NCBI RefSeq assembly: GCF_003353065.1
Contig: NZ_CP027806.1
Coordinates: 2,438,501-2,502,500 of the forward strand
Source: Cyclonatronum proteinivorum
GTDB taxonomy: Bacteria; Bacteroidota; Rhodothermia; Balneolales; Cyclonatronaceae
Direction of reading: 5' to 3'
Length of the DNA stretch: 64,000 nucleotides
Of this stretch, positions 51,470 through 61,492 are shown piece after piece. Position numbers and translations under genes: made by a program. Position 1 is the first letter of the stretch. Each line of letters opens with the position of its first letter. Below the pieces are notes generated by a model. That model saw only the letters and a list, made by a program, of their open reading frames with translations. It was not told the origin of the DNA and did not search any database.

Positions 51470-53311
51470 TTGATTCTCTCACCGCTTGACTGGGTCATTG
51501 TCGGCATCTTTTTTATGGTGCTGCTCAGCATCGGCTACGCCGCCTCTTTCCGCGCCGGAACCAACACGACCAACTTCTTCCTTTCCGGACGCAACATGCC
51601 CTGGTGGCTGCTCGGCGTTTCGATGGTCGCGACGACCTTCTCGGCGGATACGCCCAACCTGGTGACCGACATCGTGCGCAGCGAAGGCGTGGCGGGCAAC
51701 TGGCTGTGGTGGGCCTTTCTGCTTACCGGCATGCTCACGGTTTTTGTCTATGCCAAACTCTGGAACCGCTCGCAGGTGATGACCGACCTCGAGTTTTACG
51801 AGCTGCGCTATTCCGGGAAGATGGCCGCTTTCCTGCGCGGTTTCAGGGCGCTGTACCTCGGTTTTTTCTTTAATGTGATGGTTATTGCGAGCGTATCCCT
51901 GGCCTTCATCAAGATTGCCGCGGTCATGCTCGGCCTGCAGCCGGGTGTCGCGCTCATCATTGCTTCGGTCATCGTCGTATTTTACAGCAGTCTCGGCGGA
52001 CTCAAATCCATCCTCTGGACCGACCTCTTTCAATTTTCCTTCGCCATGTTCGGGGCGGTCATTGCCGCGGTGTATATTCTCGGTTCGCCGGAAGTCGGCG
52101 GCCTCTCCAACTTGCTGGCACACCCGAATGTGTCGGATAAACTCAGCCTGGTGCCGAGCATTTCGCAGCCCGAACTTTTTGTGAGCATCTTCCTGATTCC
52201 GATCGCCGTGCAGTGGTGGGCGGTTTGGTACCCCGGCGCGGAACCCGGCGGCGGCGGCTACGTGGCCCAGCGGATGCTCGCCGCGAAGAGCGAATCCCAC
52301 GCCGTTGGCGCGACCCTGCTCTTCAATTTCTTCCACTACGCGCTGCGTCCGTGGCCGTGGATTATCGTCGGACTCGCCTCCCTCGTCGTTTTCCCGGACA
52401 TTGCGAGCATGGTCGAACGCTACCCCGACGTGCCCGTGCAGTACATCCAAAACGACTTCGCTTACCCGGCCATGCTGCGCGAATTCCTGCCCGCAGGCCT
52501 GCTCGGCCTCGTGGTCGCCTCGCTGATTGCGGCCTACATGTCCACGACCGCCTCACAGCTCAACTGGGGCTCCTCCTACCTCGTGAACGACTTCTACGGA
52601 CGCTTCTACAAGCCCGAAGCCACCGAAACTGAGAAAGTCAGCTTTGGCCGCTTCTCCACCGTCGCCCTCATGGTCGCCTCCGTGCTGCTCGCACTTGTGC
52701 TCCAAAACGCGCTTCAGGCCTTTCAGTACATCCTCATGATCGGCGCCGGAACCGGCCTGATTTACATCCTGCGCTGGTTTTGGTGGCGCATCAACGCCTG
52801 GTCTGAAATCTCTGCCATGATCGCCGCAGGCACCTTTTCCATGATGTTCATCCTCATCGAAAACTTCGCCATGCTCCGCCTCGAAGGCGGCCTCGTGGAT
52901 GTCTTCGGCTTCCAGACCAGCATGAGCTACTGGAACGTCATCAAACTCGTCGGCACGGTCGCCCTTACTTCTGCGACATGGATCGTCGTCACCCTGCTCA
53001 CCTCCCCGGTCGATGACGCCACCCTGCGCAGCTTCTACACCCGCATCCGTCCCGGCGGACCCGGCTGGCGAGCCGTCGTAGATCAGGCCCAAAAAGAAGG
53101 CGTCACCCTCACCAAAGAGCAGGACCTCCGCTGGGATGTCCCCACCGGCATCCTCTGCATGATCCTCGGCACCACCATGATCTACAGCCTGCTCTTCATG
53201 ACCGGCAACCTCCTCTACGCCAACTGGGGCACTGCGATCCTCCTCGGAGGCACCGCCGCCACCTCCGGCTACCTCCTCACCCGCTACTGGAGCAAACTCC
53301 GCATGTCCTGA
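51470..53311 (+). CDS. Sodium:solute symporter (SSS family)
   Basis: The 613 residues have about 13-14 membrane helices of the LeuT-like SSS fold. They start with a TTG (MILSPLDWVIVGIFFMVLL) and contain the family strips FFLSGRNMPWWLLGVSMVAT and TTFSADTPNLVTDIVRSEG near the N terminus and LGLVVASLIAAYMSTTASQL around residue 345. SSS proteins bring in sugars, amino acids or other solutes with sodium; the substrate is unknown. An ATG 15 codons later would cut the first helix, so the TTG start is preferred. The codon use is more GC-rich (many GCC, CTC, ATC) than neighbouring genes. Confidence 0.88.
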   Translation: MILSPLDWVIVGIFFMVLLSIGYAASFRAGTNTTNFFLSGRNMPWWLLGVSMVATTFSADTPNLVTDIVRSEGVAGNWLWWAFLLTGMLTVFVYAKLWNRSQVMTDLEFYELRYSGKMAAFLRGFRALYLGFFFNVMVIASVSLAFIKIAAVMLGLQPGVALIIASVIVVFYSSLGGLKSILWTDLFQFSFAMFGAVIAAVYILGSPEVGGLSNLLAHPNVSDKLSLVPSISQPELFVSIFLIPIAVQWWAVWYPGAEPGGGGYVAQRMLAAKSESHAVGATLLFNFFHYALRPWPWIIVGLASLVVFPDIASMVERYPDVPVQYIQNDFAYPAMLREFLPAGLLGLVVASLIAAYMSTTASQLNWGSSYLVNDFYGRFYKPEATETEKVSFGRFSTVALMVASVLLALVLQNALQAFQYILMIGAGTGLIYILRWFWWRINAWSEISAMIAAGTFSMMFILIENFAMLRLEGGLVDVFGFQTSMSYWNVIKLVGTVALTSATWIVVTLLTSPVDDATLRSFYTRIRPGGPGWRAVVDQAQKEGVTLTKEQDLRWDVPTGILCMILGTTMIYSLLFMTGNLLYANWGTAILLGGTAATSGYLLTRYWSKLRMS

Positions 53312-53349
53312 ACCCAACACCAAGCCCTGCTACAGACCACCAGATAAAA

Positions 53350-53445
53350 CCAATTTTATTTTTTTGGGTAAACTCAGAGAACATCAATGGTTCTGTCATA
53401 GATTAGAAACCCCAAAACGAAGATAAAGGCGTTGCTTTTTTTCAG
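53350..53445 (+). repeat. Dispersed repeat (family R3), uninterrupted forward copy
   Basis: TTTTTTTGGGTAAACTCAGA, GAACATCAATGGTTCTGTCA, TAGATTAGAAACCCCAAAAC and GAAGATAAAGGCGTTGCTTT. This is the empty-site counterpart of the locus carrying the insertion sequence at 26668. Confidence 0.85.
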
Positions 53446-53637
53446 TGGAACAGTATTTCAGTAATTCAGTATGGCGGTGATTTGGTGTTGAAACAGACTG
53501 GAAACGCGGTAAGCATAAGGAAGAGAGTGGAACGCAGATTCACAAAAAAGCGGGTCACCTCGAACAGCGGAGCATGACAACACCGCTATCAAAGCACCAA
53601 AGGTACGCCTTACTTTGAAAGCCCGTCGAAGCATCAC

Positions 53638-53757
53638 GGCGTCATCCCGGAAACGCCCACTTAGGTGTATGATTATCAAAGCCATAGCTCAACGGCGTTA
53701 TCCGGGATCTACCAGCTTCGGCCTGCGACCATGCCGGTTGCAGACCTGCAATAGCGA
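53638..53757 (+). repeat. Dispersed repeat (family R4), partial forward copy
   Basis: GGCGTCATCCCGGAAACGCC through CGACCATGCCGGTTGCAGAC matches 47401-47520 with few differences; the second half of the unit is missing. Confidence 0.85.
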
Positions 53758-53944
53758 ATCCAAACATCTCAGAACTGGCATCCCTTCGGGATTGGGGGAC
53801 GTAAATCCGGATAACGGAAGCTGGTTCTCGGCAATGCTCTGTGCACCCAAAGGCTCTGATTTATTTCTTCAACCGATGAGAGATTTCCGCATTAGACTTT
53901 GTCCGCTTTCCATTTTTATGCTTTCGTAAAATACATGGCGGTTG

Positions 53945-54115
53945 ATCCAGGCAAAATGCCATCAACCCTGAAAGGGTGAAATGATTGTAGCAAAAACGAA
54001 CCATCAGGGCCGATGAACCCCGAAGGGGTGGCATTATAGCCAACGTGAATAATTTCACCCCTTCGGGGTTTTCTGTTGGGCTGGACGCGGGTTTGCTACA
54101 ATAATGCCATCCCTT
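53945..54115. repeat. Cluster of short CCC(T/C)GAAGGG palindromes
   Basis: AACCCTGAAAGGGTGAAATG, GAACCCCGAAGGGGTGGCAT, TTTCACCCCTTCGGGGTTTT and CCATCCCTTCGGGATTGGGG are spaced 50-60 bases apart with TTGTAGC or CTACAAT strips. The same set is at 38813-38980. The gap 53312-54574 shows no supportable gene. Confidence 0.7.
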
Positions 54116-54169
54116 CGGGATTGGGGGGTCAGATGTCGGATGGAGTGAGGCGGGTGCGACTTCGGGCGC

Positions 54170-54262
54170 AAATTACCGGCTTTATCCGCAATGCGCGTGC
54201 GGGGTTCTAATATGGTGGGCGATATTTAAGTCCGATGATATGCCGCCCTTTCAGGGCTGATT
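54170..54262 (-). repeat. Dispersed repeat (family R1), partial inverted copy
   Basis: Read on the minus strand, AGCCCTGAAAGGGCGGCATA through GAACCCCGCACGCGCATTGC matches the beginning of the 28598 repeat. Confidence 0.65.
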
Positions 54263-54574
54263 TAAGGCAATTTCCCAATATGGAGCCAAACTTTCGGCGC
54301 TCAACCAAACCTTGAGGGTTTCAGAAACCTTGATGTTTTTTTTCTAACGAATACCTGGTATTGACTGCCTCTGAAATGCGATGAGACACCCTGGCACGAG
54401 TCGAGGATTTCAGGCCAGGCAGCGATTTCATCTCGTCCTTTATCGGCGGTCTCCCCTTTCATAATTCTGTTAAATCGAAGTTTTGGCTCATTCTTCGCTT
54501 TGTAAAGGGCAATCTCTTTATTGATCTTTCAGGCCTGGCCTTCACTTCCGAAGTGCTAACGTAAAATATGTACC

Positions 54575-55873
54575 TTAAATGTCGTTTGGCACCCATTGCG
54601 CGCGGTTATAAATACCGTGGGCTTTACCTTTTAGGGTTTGATCAAGGTAAGGTGAGTTGCGGGATTTACTCTTGTTCGAAGCTACACTGTATGTCCAGCT
54701 TGAGGTCGTATCAAACAGCGTCAGGTTCGCAGGCTGACCCGCTTCAAGGGTTGGTACCGGCAGACGCAGTATGGTTCGCGGAGCATCAATAAGGCAGCGC
54801 AGCACCTGCGGCAACTTCATCCGGCCTGTATCAAGCAGCTGTTTTACCACGACGCTCCAGGCGGTTTGCAGTCCGAGAATGCCGTTCGGGGCATAGATAA
54901 ACTCCACTTCCTTCTCCTCGACCGAATGCGGCGCATGATCGGTACAGATTGCGTCAATCGTACCATCGGCAAGGCCTTCAATCATGGCCTCCACGTCATC
55001 GGCAGTGCGCAGCGGCGGATGCATCTTATAATTAGTATCAAAAGCGCTGCGCTCAATTTCTTCATCTGTAAGATCGAAATGATGCGGGCATACCTCCGTC
55101 GTTACCTTTATCCCTTTCGCCTTAGCTTCGCGAACCATCTCCACCCCGCGGCGCGTGCTGATATGCGCCACGTGCACATGTCCGCCGGTGAGCTCGGCCA
55201 GCAGAATATCCCGCGCAATCATCACTTCCTCCGCAATGGAGGGCGTGCCCGCCAGACCCAGCCGGGTAGAAACCCGCCCCTCATGCATGTGCCCCGGACG
55301 TGAAAGATCGAGATCCTCCTCATGATTGATCACCGGCATATCAAGCATGGTCGCATAATCGAGGGCTGTGCGCATCAGTTTGGCATTATACACGGGATCG
55401 CCGTCATCACTGAAGGCAACCGCGCCGCCCGCCTTCATATCCCCCATTTCCGCCAGGTGCTTCCCTGCCCGGTCCTTTGAAACGCACCCGATCGGATACA
55501 CCTCAACCGGCAGGGCTGCGGATTTATTCACAATATACTCCACAACATCACGAGAGTGAATGGGCGGGAGCGTATTCGGCATACAGGCTACCGCGGTAAA
55601 CCCGCCGGCAGCCGCAGCCGTGCAGCCCGTTTTGATCGTCTCTTTATGCTCCAGACCCGGCTCACGCAGGTGCACGTGCATATCCATCCAGCCGGGCGAA
55701 AGAAATGCCCCCTTGCCGTCAACTACAAGTTCATCTGCCTCTGGCGTAAGATTCAGGCCGGTTTCAGCAATCTTGCCCTCCCTGATTCTAAGGGCGTTTA
55801 CCGTTTGAGCATCACGAATACCGAATGCATCGGCAAGCTGAACATTCAGGAAAAGCACATTTGGCTGAGACAT
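54575..55873 (-). CDS. pyrC: Dihydroorotase
   Basis: I chose the ATG at 55873 (MSQPNVLFLNVQLADAFGIR), because the upstream in-frame lead has no family similarity. The 432 residues have the type I dihydroorotase motifs: FLSPGWMDMHVHLREPG (His66, His68, Arg70), NHEEDLDLS, HVAHISTRRGVEMV, TTEVCPHHFDLTD and DAICTDHAPHSVEEKEVEF. The last 45 residues (KSRNSPYLDQTLKGKAHGIY) form the usual substrate loop and C-terminal strand. It closes the ring of carbamoyl aspartate in pyrimidine synthesis. It is a stand-alone gene without pyrB or carAB. Confidence 0.94.
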   Translation of the reverse strand: MSQPNVLFLNVQLADAFGIRDAQTVNALRIREGKIAETGLNLTPEADELVVDGKGAFLSPGWMDMHVHLREPGLEHKETIKTGCTAAAAGGFTAVACMPNTLPPIHSRDVVEYIVNKSAALPVEVYPIGCVSKDRAGKHLAEMGDMKAGGAVAFSDDGDPVYNAKLMRTALDYATMLDMPVINHEEDLDLSRPGHMHEGRVSTRLGLAGTPSIAEEVMIARDILLAELTGGHVHVAHISTRRGVEMVREAKAKGIKVTTEVCPHHFDLTDEEIERSAFDTNYKMHPPLRTADDVEAMIEGLADGTIDAICTDHAPHSVEEKEVEFIYAPNGILGLQTAWSVVVKQLLDTGRMKLPQVLRCLIDAPRTILRLPVPTLEAGQPANLTLFDTTSSWTYSVASNKSKSRNSPYLDQTLKGKAHGIYNRAQWVPNDI

Positions 55874-56157
55874 AAGAGCAACAATTTTGGATGAAGAATA
55901 AAGAGAGGCAGCCCAAAAAAAGGACCTGTTTTTTACAAAATACGAACAATGTATACACCGAACATAAAAAAGGTAGACAGCTCCATGTCCGGCTTCAGGA
56001 GCCGGTCGCATAGCAGCGTTCGCCAGCAACATACAGTTTGTATGATAGGTCTGCAGTAAAGGCTAAGGGGTCAATCGGCTTGCATGACCTGCGCTTTTGG
56101 CTTATGTATTCCGTCTAACCGCAGCCTGGCTTTCCGCACAAATACTGGCTTGCGGTT

Positions 56158-56250
56158 ACCTAAAAAAAGCAACGCCTTCATCTTCGATTTGGGGGCTTTC
56201 AATCTGCCACGGTGCCCCTGATGCTCTGTGAGTTTCCCCCAAAAAATACA
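56158..56250 (-). repeat. Dispersed repeat (family R3), inverted uninterrupted copy
   Basis: AAAAAAAGCAACGCCTTCAT, CTTCGATTTGGGGGCTTTCA, ATCTGCCACGGTGCCCCTGA and TGTGAGTTTCCCCCAAAAAA. It lies in the 55874-56405 gap between dihydroorotase and msrB; no gene is seen in the rest of that gap. Confidence 0.8.
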
Positions 56251-56405
56251 GTACACATGACATGCTTTGGTGCCGGTTGCAGGGGGACATGGCGGGGCAG
56301 CTTTTCGCGGGTACGGGGGGAGCGGTTCACGGGTGCGTTCGGAATGAAAGGACGGGGGACTGCCGTTTGCATTTGGACATTTCTACTCAATTAATTTGTA
56401 CGTTT

Positions 56406-56858
56406 ATGAGCGAGCTTAACTGGAAAACGATTCTTAATTTTGCTGAAAACGGCAATCCTGAACCTGATCAGCGTGTGGAGAAGTCGGAAGCTGAGTGGGA
56501 GAAACAGCTTTCGGAGGAGGCGTTTTATGTGACGCGTAAGCACGGAACCGAGCGGCCTTTCAGCGGGGAGCACTGCCATAGTTTCGGGCCGGGCCGGTAT
56601 GGCTGCGTTTGCTGCGGCGCGCTTTTGTTTGACGCTTCGGAGAAGTTTGAGTCGGGTACCGGATGGCCGAGTTTCACGCAGCCGGTGAAGGAAAATGCCA
56701 TCCGCTATAAGGTTGACCGGAGTTTTGGGATGGTGCGTGTAGAAACCCTGTGCAACAGCTGTGATGCGCACCTGGGGCACGTTTTTCCGGACGGACCTAA
56801 ACCAACGGGGCTGCGCTATTGCATGAATTCCGTTGCGTTGGAAAAACTCGAGGACTGA
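56406..56858 (+). CDS. msrB: Peptide-methionine (R)-S-oxide reductase
   Basis: I chose the ATG at 56406 (MSELNWKTILNFAENGNPEP), since the frame before it is non-family sequence overlapping a repeat. The 150 residues include two zinc CxxC motifs (YGCVCCGALLF and CNSCDAHLGHVFPDG), GTGWPSFTQP, and the catalytic Cys139 in RYCMNSVAL. It repairs the R form of methionine sulfoxide in proteins with electrons from thioredoxin. Confidence 0.95.
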   Translation: MSELNWKTILNFAENGNPEPDQRVEKSEAEWEKQLSEEAFYVTRKHGTERPFSGEHCHSFGPGRYGCVCCGALLFDASEKFESGTGWPSFTQPVKENAIRYKVDRSFGMVRVETLCNSCDAHLGHVFPDGPKPTGLRYCMNSVALEKLED

Positions 56859-56904
56859 TCCGCTATGAGCGGTTTCTCCCGATAATCTGCCGGGATTTTA
56901 ATGA

Positions 56905-56940
56905 AAACGGGCGTCACCCTTTGCGGATGACGCCCGTTTT
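56905..56940. terminator. Two-way terminator between msrB and the amidohydrolase genes
   Basis: AACGGGCGTC and GACGCCCGTT pair across a short loop, with T-rich tail on the plus strand and AAAA on the other side. The genes on both sides converge here. Confidence 0.8.
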
Positions 56941-56960
56941 TTTTTGAGACGATTTGCGGT

Positions 56961-58334
56961 TTAGTCAGCGTGTGCCTGACGCTGTCTTATTTTTTCGGAG
57001 TAGCGTTCGTACATCTGCCGCTGGAAGTCGCGCATGTCGCTTTTGCGGCCGGCAACATAGACCTGTTCTACGCGGGTGCTGTACTCGATGGGGTTCCCGG
57101 TTGTGATCAGCAAGTCGGCTTGTTTGCCTACTTCGAGGCTGCCAATGCGGTCATCGAGGCCGAAAATCTGCGCCGGGTAGAGCGTCAGTGATTTCAGGGC
57201 TTCATCGGCTGGCAGGCCAAATGCTGCGGCGGTACCGGCTTCGAAGGGCAGGCGGTTGGCGTTGGCGGCGGAGCTTGATCCGGCAATTGCAAAACGGACC
57301 CCGGCCTGATGCAGCTGTGCCGGAAGTTCGTACCAGGCATTGTAGGGCTCCCACCAGCGCGAGGGTGAACTTTGAACCGTGGTTATCAGCACGGGCACAT
57401 CATAGGCGAGAAGGTGCTCGGTAACGAGATGCGCGTCGCGACCGCCGAGGATGATGAGCTTTATGTCTTCTTCCTGTGCCCAGGTGATGGCGTCCTGAAT
57501 TTGACGCATGTCGTTGGCGCTGACCACGACCGGCATTGCGCCGTCAAGCACGGGTTTCATGGCGTGCCAGCGGGAGTCGAAGTCGTGTCGCGGGGCGTTG
57601 CCGGCAGCATGGGCGCGAACGGCGGTGACGTAAGCCCGGGCGTCGGCAAAGGCTTCGCGAAGCTCTTCGAGCTGTCGGGTATAGTTGCGGGTATTGCCAG
57701 GGTTAGGCCAGCTCACCATCATCCCTAAACCTGCCTGCAGCGTCATTTCTTCCCAGGTCCAGCCGTCCATCATCATGGCTGCGGACTGCCCCGCAATCAG
57801 CGGACTGCCCCAGCCGCTGCCGGGTGTGCTTACCGAGGTTGTGATACCTGCGGAGCGGGCGACGCCAATGTGGCGGCTTGCAGCATGAAAGGCCCGCTCG
57901 GCGCGCAGGTTAGGATTGATGGGTCCGACTTCATTCAGGTCGAGCGTCATTTCGACCGCGCTGATTTCGAACAGGCCGATCTGACTCCAGGCGTGAATCA
58001 GGCCCGGGTAGATGTGGCGCCCGCTGACATCTTCGGTAACGGCGCCTTCGGGTATGCTTACATCGGTTCCGATGGCCGTGATGATGCCGTTGTCGAAAAC
58101 GATGGTTCCGTTTTCAATGGTGTCGCCTTCCAGGGTGTGGATGGTGCCGCCGGTAAGGGCAACCGGCTGTGACTGAACCGGAGCGGGGGTCTGTGCGAAG
58201 AGAGGCGTTGCTGCCATAAGGCCGAAAAGAACGACGGCCATACAAGCCGTGTACAGCGTATTTCGGCAGTTGTCTGCGGTACGCTTCACAATTTCAGACA
58301 TGGGATGCGTGTGGTTTTGGATGAGATTAGTCAT
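56961..58334 (-). CDS. Secreted amidohydrolase-like protein without the metal HxH motif
   Basis: The 457 residues begin with a lead and a signal peptide ending ATPLFAQ. An amidohydrolase fold follows with typical end strips (DDRIGSLEVGKQADLLITTG). The place of the metal motif reads YPGLIHAWSQIGLFE instead of DxHxH, and no second metal His set is obvious (VLITTVQSSPSRWWEPYNAW), so catalysis in the usual way is doubtful. The ATG at 58334 overlaps the end of the larger amidohydrolase gene by 8 bases, which suggests coupled translation; an ATG 11 codons later is an alternative. They may form a heteromer. Confidence 0.82.
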   Translation of the reverse strand: MTNLIQNHTHPMSEIVKRTADNCRNTLYTACMAVVLFGLMAATPLFAQTPAPVQSQPVALTGGTIHTLEGDTIENGTIVFDNGIITAIGTDVSIPEGAVTEDVSGRHIYPGLIHAWSQIGLFEISAVEMTLDLNEVGPINPNLRAERAFHAASRHIGVARSAGITTSVSTPGSGWGSPLIAGQSAAMMMDGWTWEEMTLQAGLGMMVSWPNPGNTRNYTRQLEELREAFADARAYVTAVRAHAAGNAPRHDFDSRWHAMKPVLDGAMPVVVSANDMRQIQDAITWAQEEDIKLIILGGRDAHLVTEHLLAYDVPVLITTVQSSPSRWWEPYNAWYELPAQLHQAGVRFAIAGSSSAANANRLPFEAGTAAAFGLPADEALKSLTLYPAQIFGLDDRIGSLEVGKQADLLITTGNPIEYSTRVEQVYVAGRKSDMRDFQRQMYERYSEKIRQRQAHAD

Positions 58335-61287
58335 TGTTCATCTCCAGAATTAAGCGGATGAGTTCGGCGCGTTCACGGTCAACCGCTGCACGTAAAGCGG
58401 CGTCTTCTTCAATATCGAAATAGCGGCGGCCGTCGATCCAGGTTTGCTCTGCGATGGTGAAGGTGGAAAGCGGGTCTCCGCTCCAGATCACGAAATCGGC
58501 GTCTTTGCCGGGTTCCAGCGAGCCGACGCGGTCTTCTATGCCGAGCAAGGCAGCGGTGCGGTTTGTGACGAGCGAAAGGGCGGTTTCCGGATCAAGGCCG
58601 GTTCTCACCATTTTGGCGGCTTCCCAGTTCATGCGGGTCGCAATCTGACTGTTGTCGGAGTGAAGGGAGGTCGGTACGCCGGCTTCCAGCAACAGACGGG
58701 CATTGTAGTTGGTGTTGTCGTAGGCTTCAATTTTGAAGCCGCCCCAGTCGGTCCAAACAACTGCGCCAATCCCGCGCTCAGCCAGTTCGGGCGCTACTTT
58801 GAAGGCTTCAAGCGCGTGATGGAAAGCTTTGATTTCGAAACCGATTTCTTCCGCAAGTACCATCAGCATGAGGATCTCATCCTGACGGTAGCTGTGGGAA
58901 TGAATGTCGATGTTGCCGTCGAGAATATCAGCGAGCGCGTCAAGCCGGAGGTCACGACGGGGCGGAATGCCGCTGCCGTTGCGCTCCCATTCCTGCCAGC
59001 GGGCACGATAATCTTTGGCCATTTGGAAGCGGTCGGCTATGATTTGCTCGACGCCCATGCGGGTATCAGGGTAACGTCCGGTGCCGACCCGCTTGGGGTT
59101 TTCGCCGAGCGCGAATTTCACCGTACGCGGTGCGCCTTCGAGGGGAAGTTCGTGTGAAAGCGCGCCCCAGCGCATTTTGAGGGTCACGTTTTGTCCGCCA
59201 ATGGGGTTGGCCGAGCCGTGCATGACATGCGCCGTTGTGAGCCCGCCGGCAAGCTGACGGTACATCCAGATGTTGTTGATGTTGAGGACATCAGCCATGC
59301 GGACTTCCGCGGTGATGGCATTTCCGATTTCATTGACGCCATCTACGCCGGAGTGCAGGTGCGCGTCGATGAGTCCGGGCGTTACGTGACGGCCTTCCGC
59401 GTCGATAACAACGGCCCGGCGCGGGGCACGCAGATCATGGCCGACTTCCGCAATTTTGCCGTCCCGGACCAGCAAATCGGCATTTTCGAGAATGCCTTCG
59501 GGGCCTTGCGTCCAGATGGTTGCGTTCTGCACCAGGATGGCGCGGGCTTGCTCCGGCTTTTGCTCACGACCGAATTCCATGGACGGACGAAGGTTCGTAA
59601 GCTCCAGGTCGCGCCGCATAGGGCTGTTTTCGCGCGGCTCCGGACGTTCACCTGATTCCATGCGGGTCGCGTTCCAGTTGATGCGGCTTTGTCCCGTTAC
59701 TTCTGCCCAGCCATGCAGGCGGTCGTCGCGCAGTGAAGCCGTGAGGCGTACCGGCCCTGAAGTTGAGATATCATCATGCTGAAAATCAGCCCGGAAACGC
59801 CGCGTGTGGTCGTCGTACGCAATGTTGTTCAGGCTAATTTCATCATCACCGATTACCAGCTCACCGCTGAAACGTCCGGGACGTGTTTCCTTCAGGCTAA
59901 GGCGGCCATCAAACAGGCTTTCGTCGCTTGCCAGCTCCCAGCTTCCTGCCGGGTTGTTATGGGGCTCGCGGTTGATGATGTGGCGGTGACCGTCAATCCA
60001 GACATACATTATGCGGGTGTTATGGTGGAAGAGGTCGCCATCCGTAACGACAAAATGGGCAGCTTTGCCGCGCGTAAGGGAGCCGTGCGTCGCGCTGATG
60101 CCCAGAAGCTCCGCAGGCTGCGTGGTGAGGGCGGCAAGGGCGGTATTGGCGGGCAGACCGGCTTCAACGGCTTTTCTCAGGTTGGGGAGAAAGTGGGAGG
60201 GATTTTCAAGACCGTCGGTCGTCAGGGAGAAAGCGATCCCTGCGGCTGCAAGACGTGCAGGATTTTCCGGTGCAAGGTACCAGTGACGCAGCTCCGCAAG
60301 GTTGCGGTTGTAAGCGTCTTCAGGCGTGCCGACTTCGGGGGTATCCGGAAAGCTGAGCGGTAAAATCAGTGAAAACCGTTGTGTGCGCAGGTAATCGGCA
60401 ATGCGGTATTCGTGTCCGCTGCCGCGAACCCAAAGCTGACTGTCAAACTCATCCGCAATGCGTAATGCGCGCAGGACTTCTTCATCGCTGCCGGCTTCAA
60501 TGAGAAGCGGCATTTGCCCCCGCGCTGCAGCGGTAAGGCTGTGGAGCATGGCATTGTATTCGGGACGCTGCAGGCCGGCAGGATTTTGCTCAAAAGCGGT
60601 ATGCGCGTCGTGATACCAGCGGGCGTCATACAGGGTTTGACGGATCAGCGCTATGGCTCCGATGTTTGATGTGGGATACGTAAACCCGAATTCTGAACTG
60701 CGGCTCAGTGAGACAGACTGTGCTATACCGCCCCGAATGGTGCGGTCGGTCGGACTTCCGTCACGCAGTGTGAGTGCGGCGGTTTGTCCGCGAAAAATAC
60801 CCAGCTCAGGCACGGAAGCGGCAACCGTGAACCCCATTTTGCGCAGGGCTTCGCTGCCGTCGTCTTCGGTATTAAAAATTTGTTCGGCCCTAAGGTGCGC
60901 CCGCAGCTGTGGGTTCCAGGGCTGATTTCCACGGTCGAGCTCTACGGGCGCATCCTGCATACCTGTGCGGGCATGCGCGTCGATAAATCCGGGATAGACC
61001 GTTTTTCCGTCCAGGTCAAAAACGCGGGCGTCGGCGGGTACGCGGACATTTGCACCGACGGCTTCAATAACGCCGTCACGAATTACCAGGGTCCCGCTGG
61101 AGATTACGGAGCCCGGCGTGGTGACGATCGTAGCATTGGTCAGTGCAAAAACAGCGGGTGTATTCTCGCGTATCCCGTCCGTCGGGGATGTTTGCGACTG
61201 CGCAAACCCCCAAAGCGGCATGATCAGCAAGAGAACAGCAAAAACAGCCGTTGTCAGGCTGACTTTTATAGTGCGGCAGTTCATCAT
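58327..61287 (-). CDS. Secreted two-domain amidohydrolase
   Basis: The 986 residues have a signal peptide (to about residue 30) and two amidohydrolase domains. The first (about 45-440) has YPGFIDAHARTGM, so the second metal His is missing. The second (about 590-985) has the intact PGLIDAHLHSGVDGVNE, GGLTTAHVMHGSANPIGGQN, DIHSHSYRQDEILML, VVWTDWGGFKIEAYDN and GVPTSLHSDNSQIATRMNWE. A beta-strand insert (about 450-560) lies between them. Members of this group are secreted peptidase- or imidazolonepropionase-like enzymes of unknown substrate. It is followed by the smaller homologue, overlapping by 8 bases. Confidence 0.87.
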   Translation of the reverse strand: MMNCRTIKVSLTTAVFAVLLLIMPLWGFAQSQTSPTDGIRENTPAVFALTNATIVTTPGSVISSGTLVIRDGVIEAVGANVRVPADARVFDLDGKTVYPGFIDAHARTGMQDAPVELDRGNQPWNPQLRAHLRAEQIFNTEDDGSEALRKMGFTVAASVPELGIFRGQTAALTLRDGSPTDRTIRGGIAQSVSLSRSSEFGFTYPTSNIGAIALIRQTLYDARWYHDAHTAFEQNPAGLQRPEYNAMLHSLTAAARGQMPLLIEAGSDEEVLRALRIADEFDSQLWVRGSGHEYRIADYLRTQRFSLILPLSFPDTPEVGTPEDAYNRNLAELRHWYLAPENPARLAAAGIAFSLTTDGLENPSHFLPNLRKAVEAGLPANTALAALTTQPAELLGISATHGSLTRGKAAHFVVTDGDLFHHNTRIMYVWIDGHRHIINREPHNNPAGSWELASDESLFDGRLSLKETRPGRFSGELVIGDDEISLNNIAYDDHTRRFRADFQHDDISTSGPVRLTASLRDDRLHGWAEVTGQSRINWNATRMESGERPEPRENSPMRRDLELTNLRPSMEFGREQKPEQARAILVQNATIWTQGPEGILENADLLVRDGKIAEVGHDLRAPRRAVVIDAEGRHVTPGLIDAHLHSGVDGVNEIGNAITAEVRMADVLNINNIWMYRQLAGGLTTAHVMHGSANPIGGQNVTLKMRWGALSHELPLEGAPRTVKFALGENPKRVGTGRYPDTRMGVEQIIADRFQMAKDYRARWQEWERNGSGIPPRRDLRLDALADILDGNIDIHSHSYRQDEILMLMVLAEEIGFEIKAFHHALEAFKVAPELAERGIGAVVWTDWGGFKIEAYDNTNYNARLLLEAGVPTSLHSDNSQIATRMNWEAAKMVRTGLDPETALSLVTNRTAALLGIEDRVGSLEPGKDADFVIWSGDPLSTFTIAEQTWIDGRRYFDIEEDAALRAAVDRERAELIRLILEMNND

Positions 61288-61492
61288 ACAGTTAGATTGG
61301 TTTACAGATATCCGGCTTTAGCTAACATGAGATTACCGGTGGATAAGTCTCCGGCAGATGTAAGCAAAAAAGACAGCGGCCGGGAGACGGAAGTTTGGAA
61401 AATAGTTTTGATGAACTACCGCTGTCGCTAAATGATGTTAATCCGTCTTGCATGAATGTAATCTTAGTGCCTGCCGGACGCACATTCGCAAA

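Noticed and set aside
54575-56032. Longer dihydroorotase starting at 56032
   Set aside because: The added 53 residues have no similarity to the family; the ATG at 55873 matches the normal N terminus.
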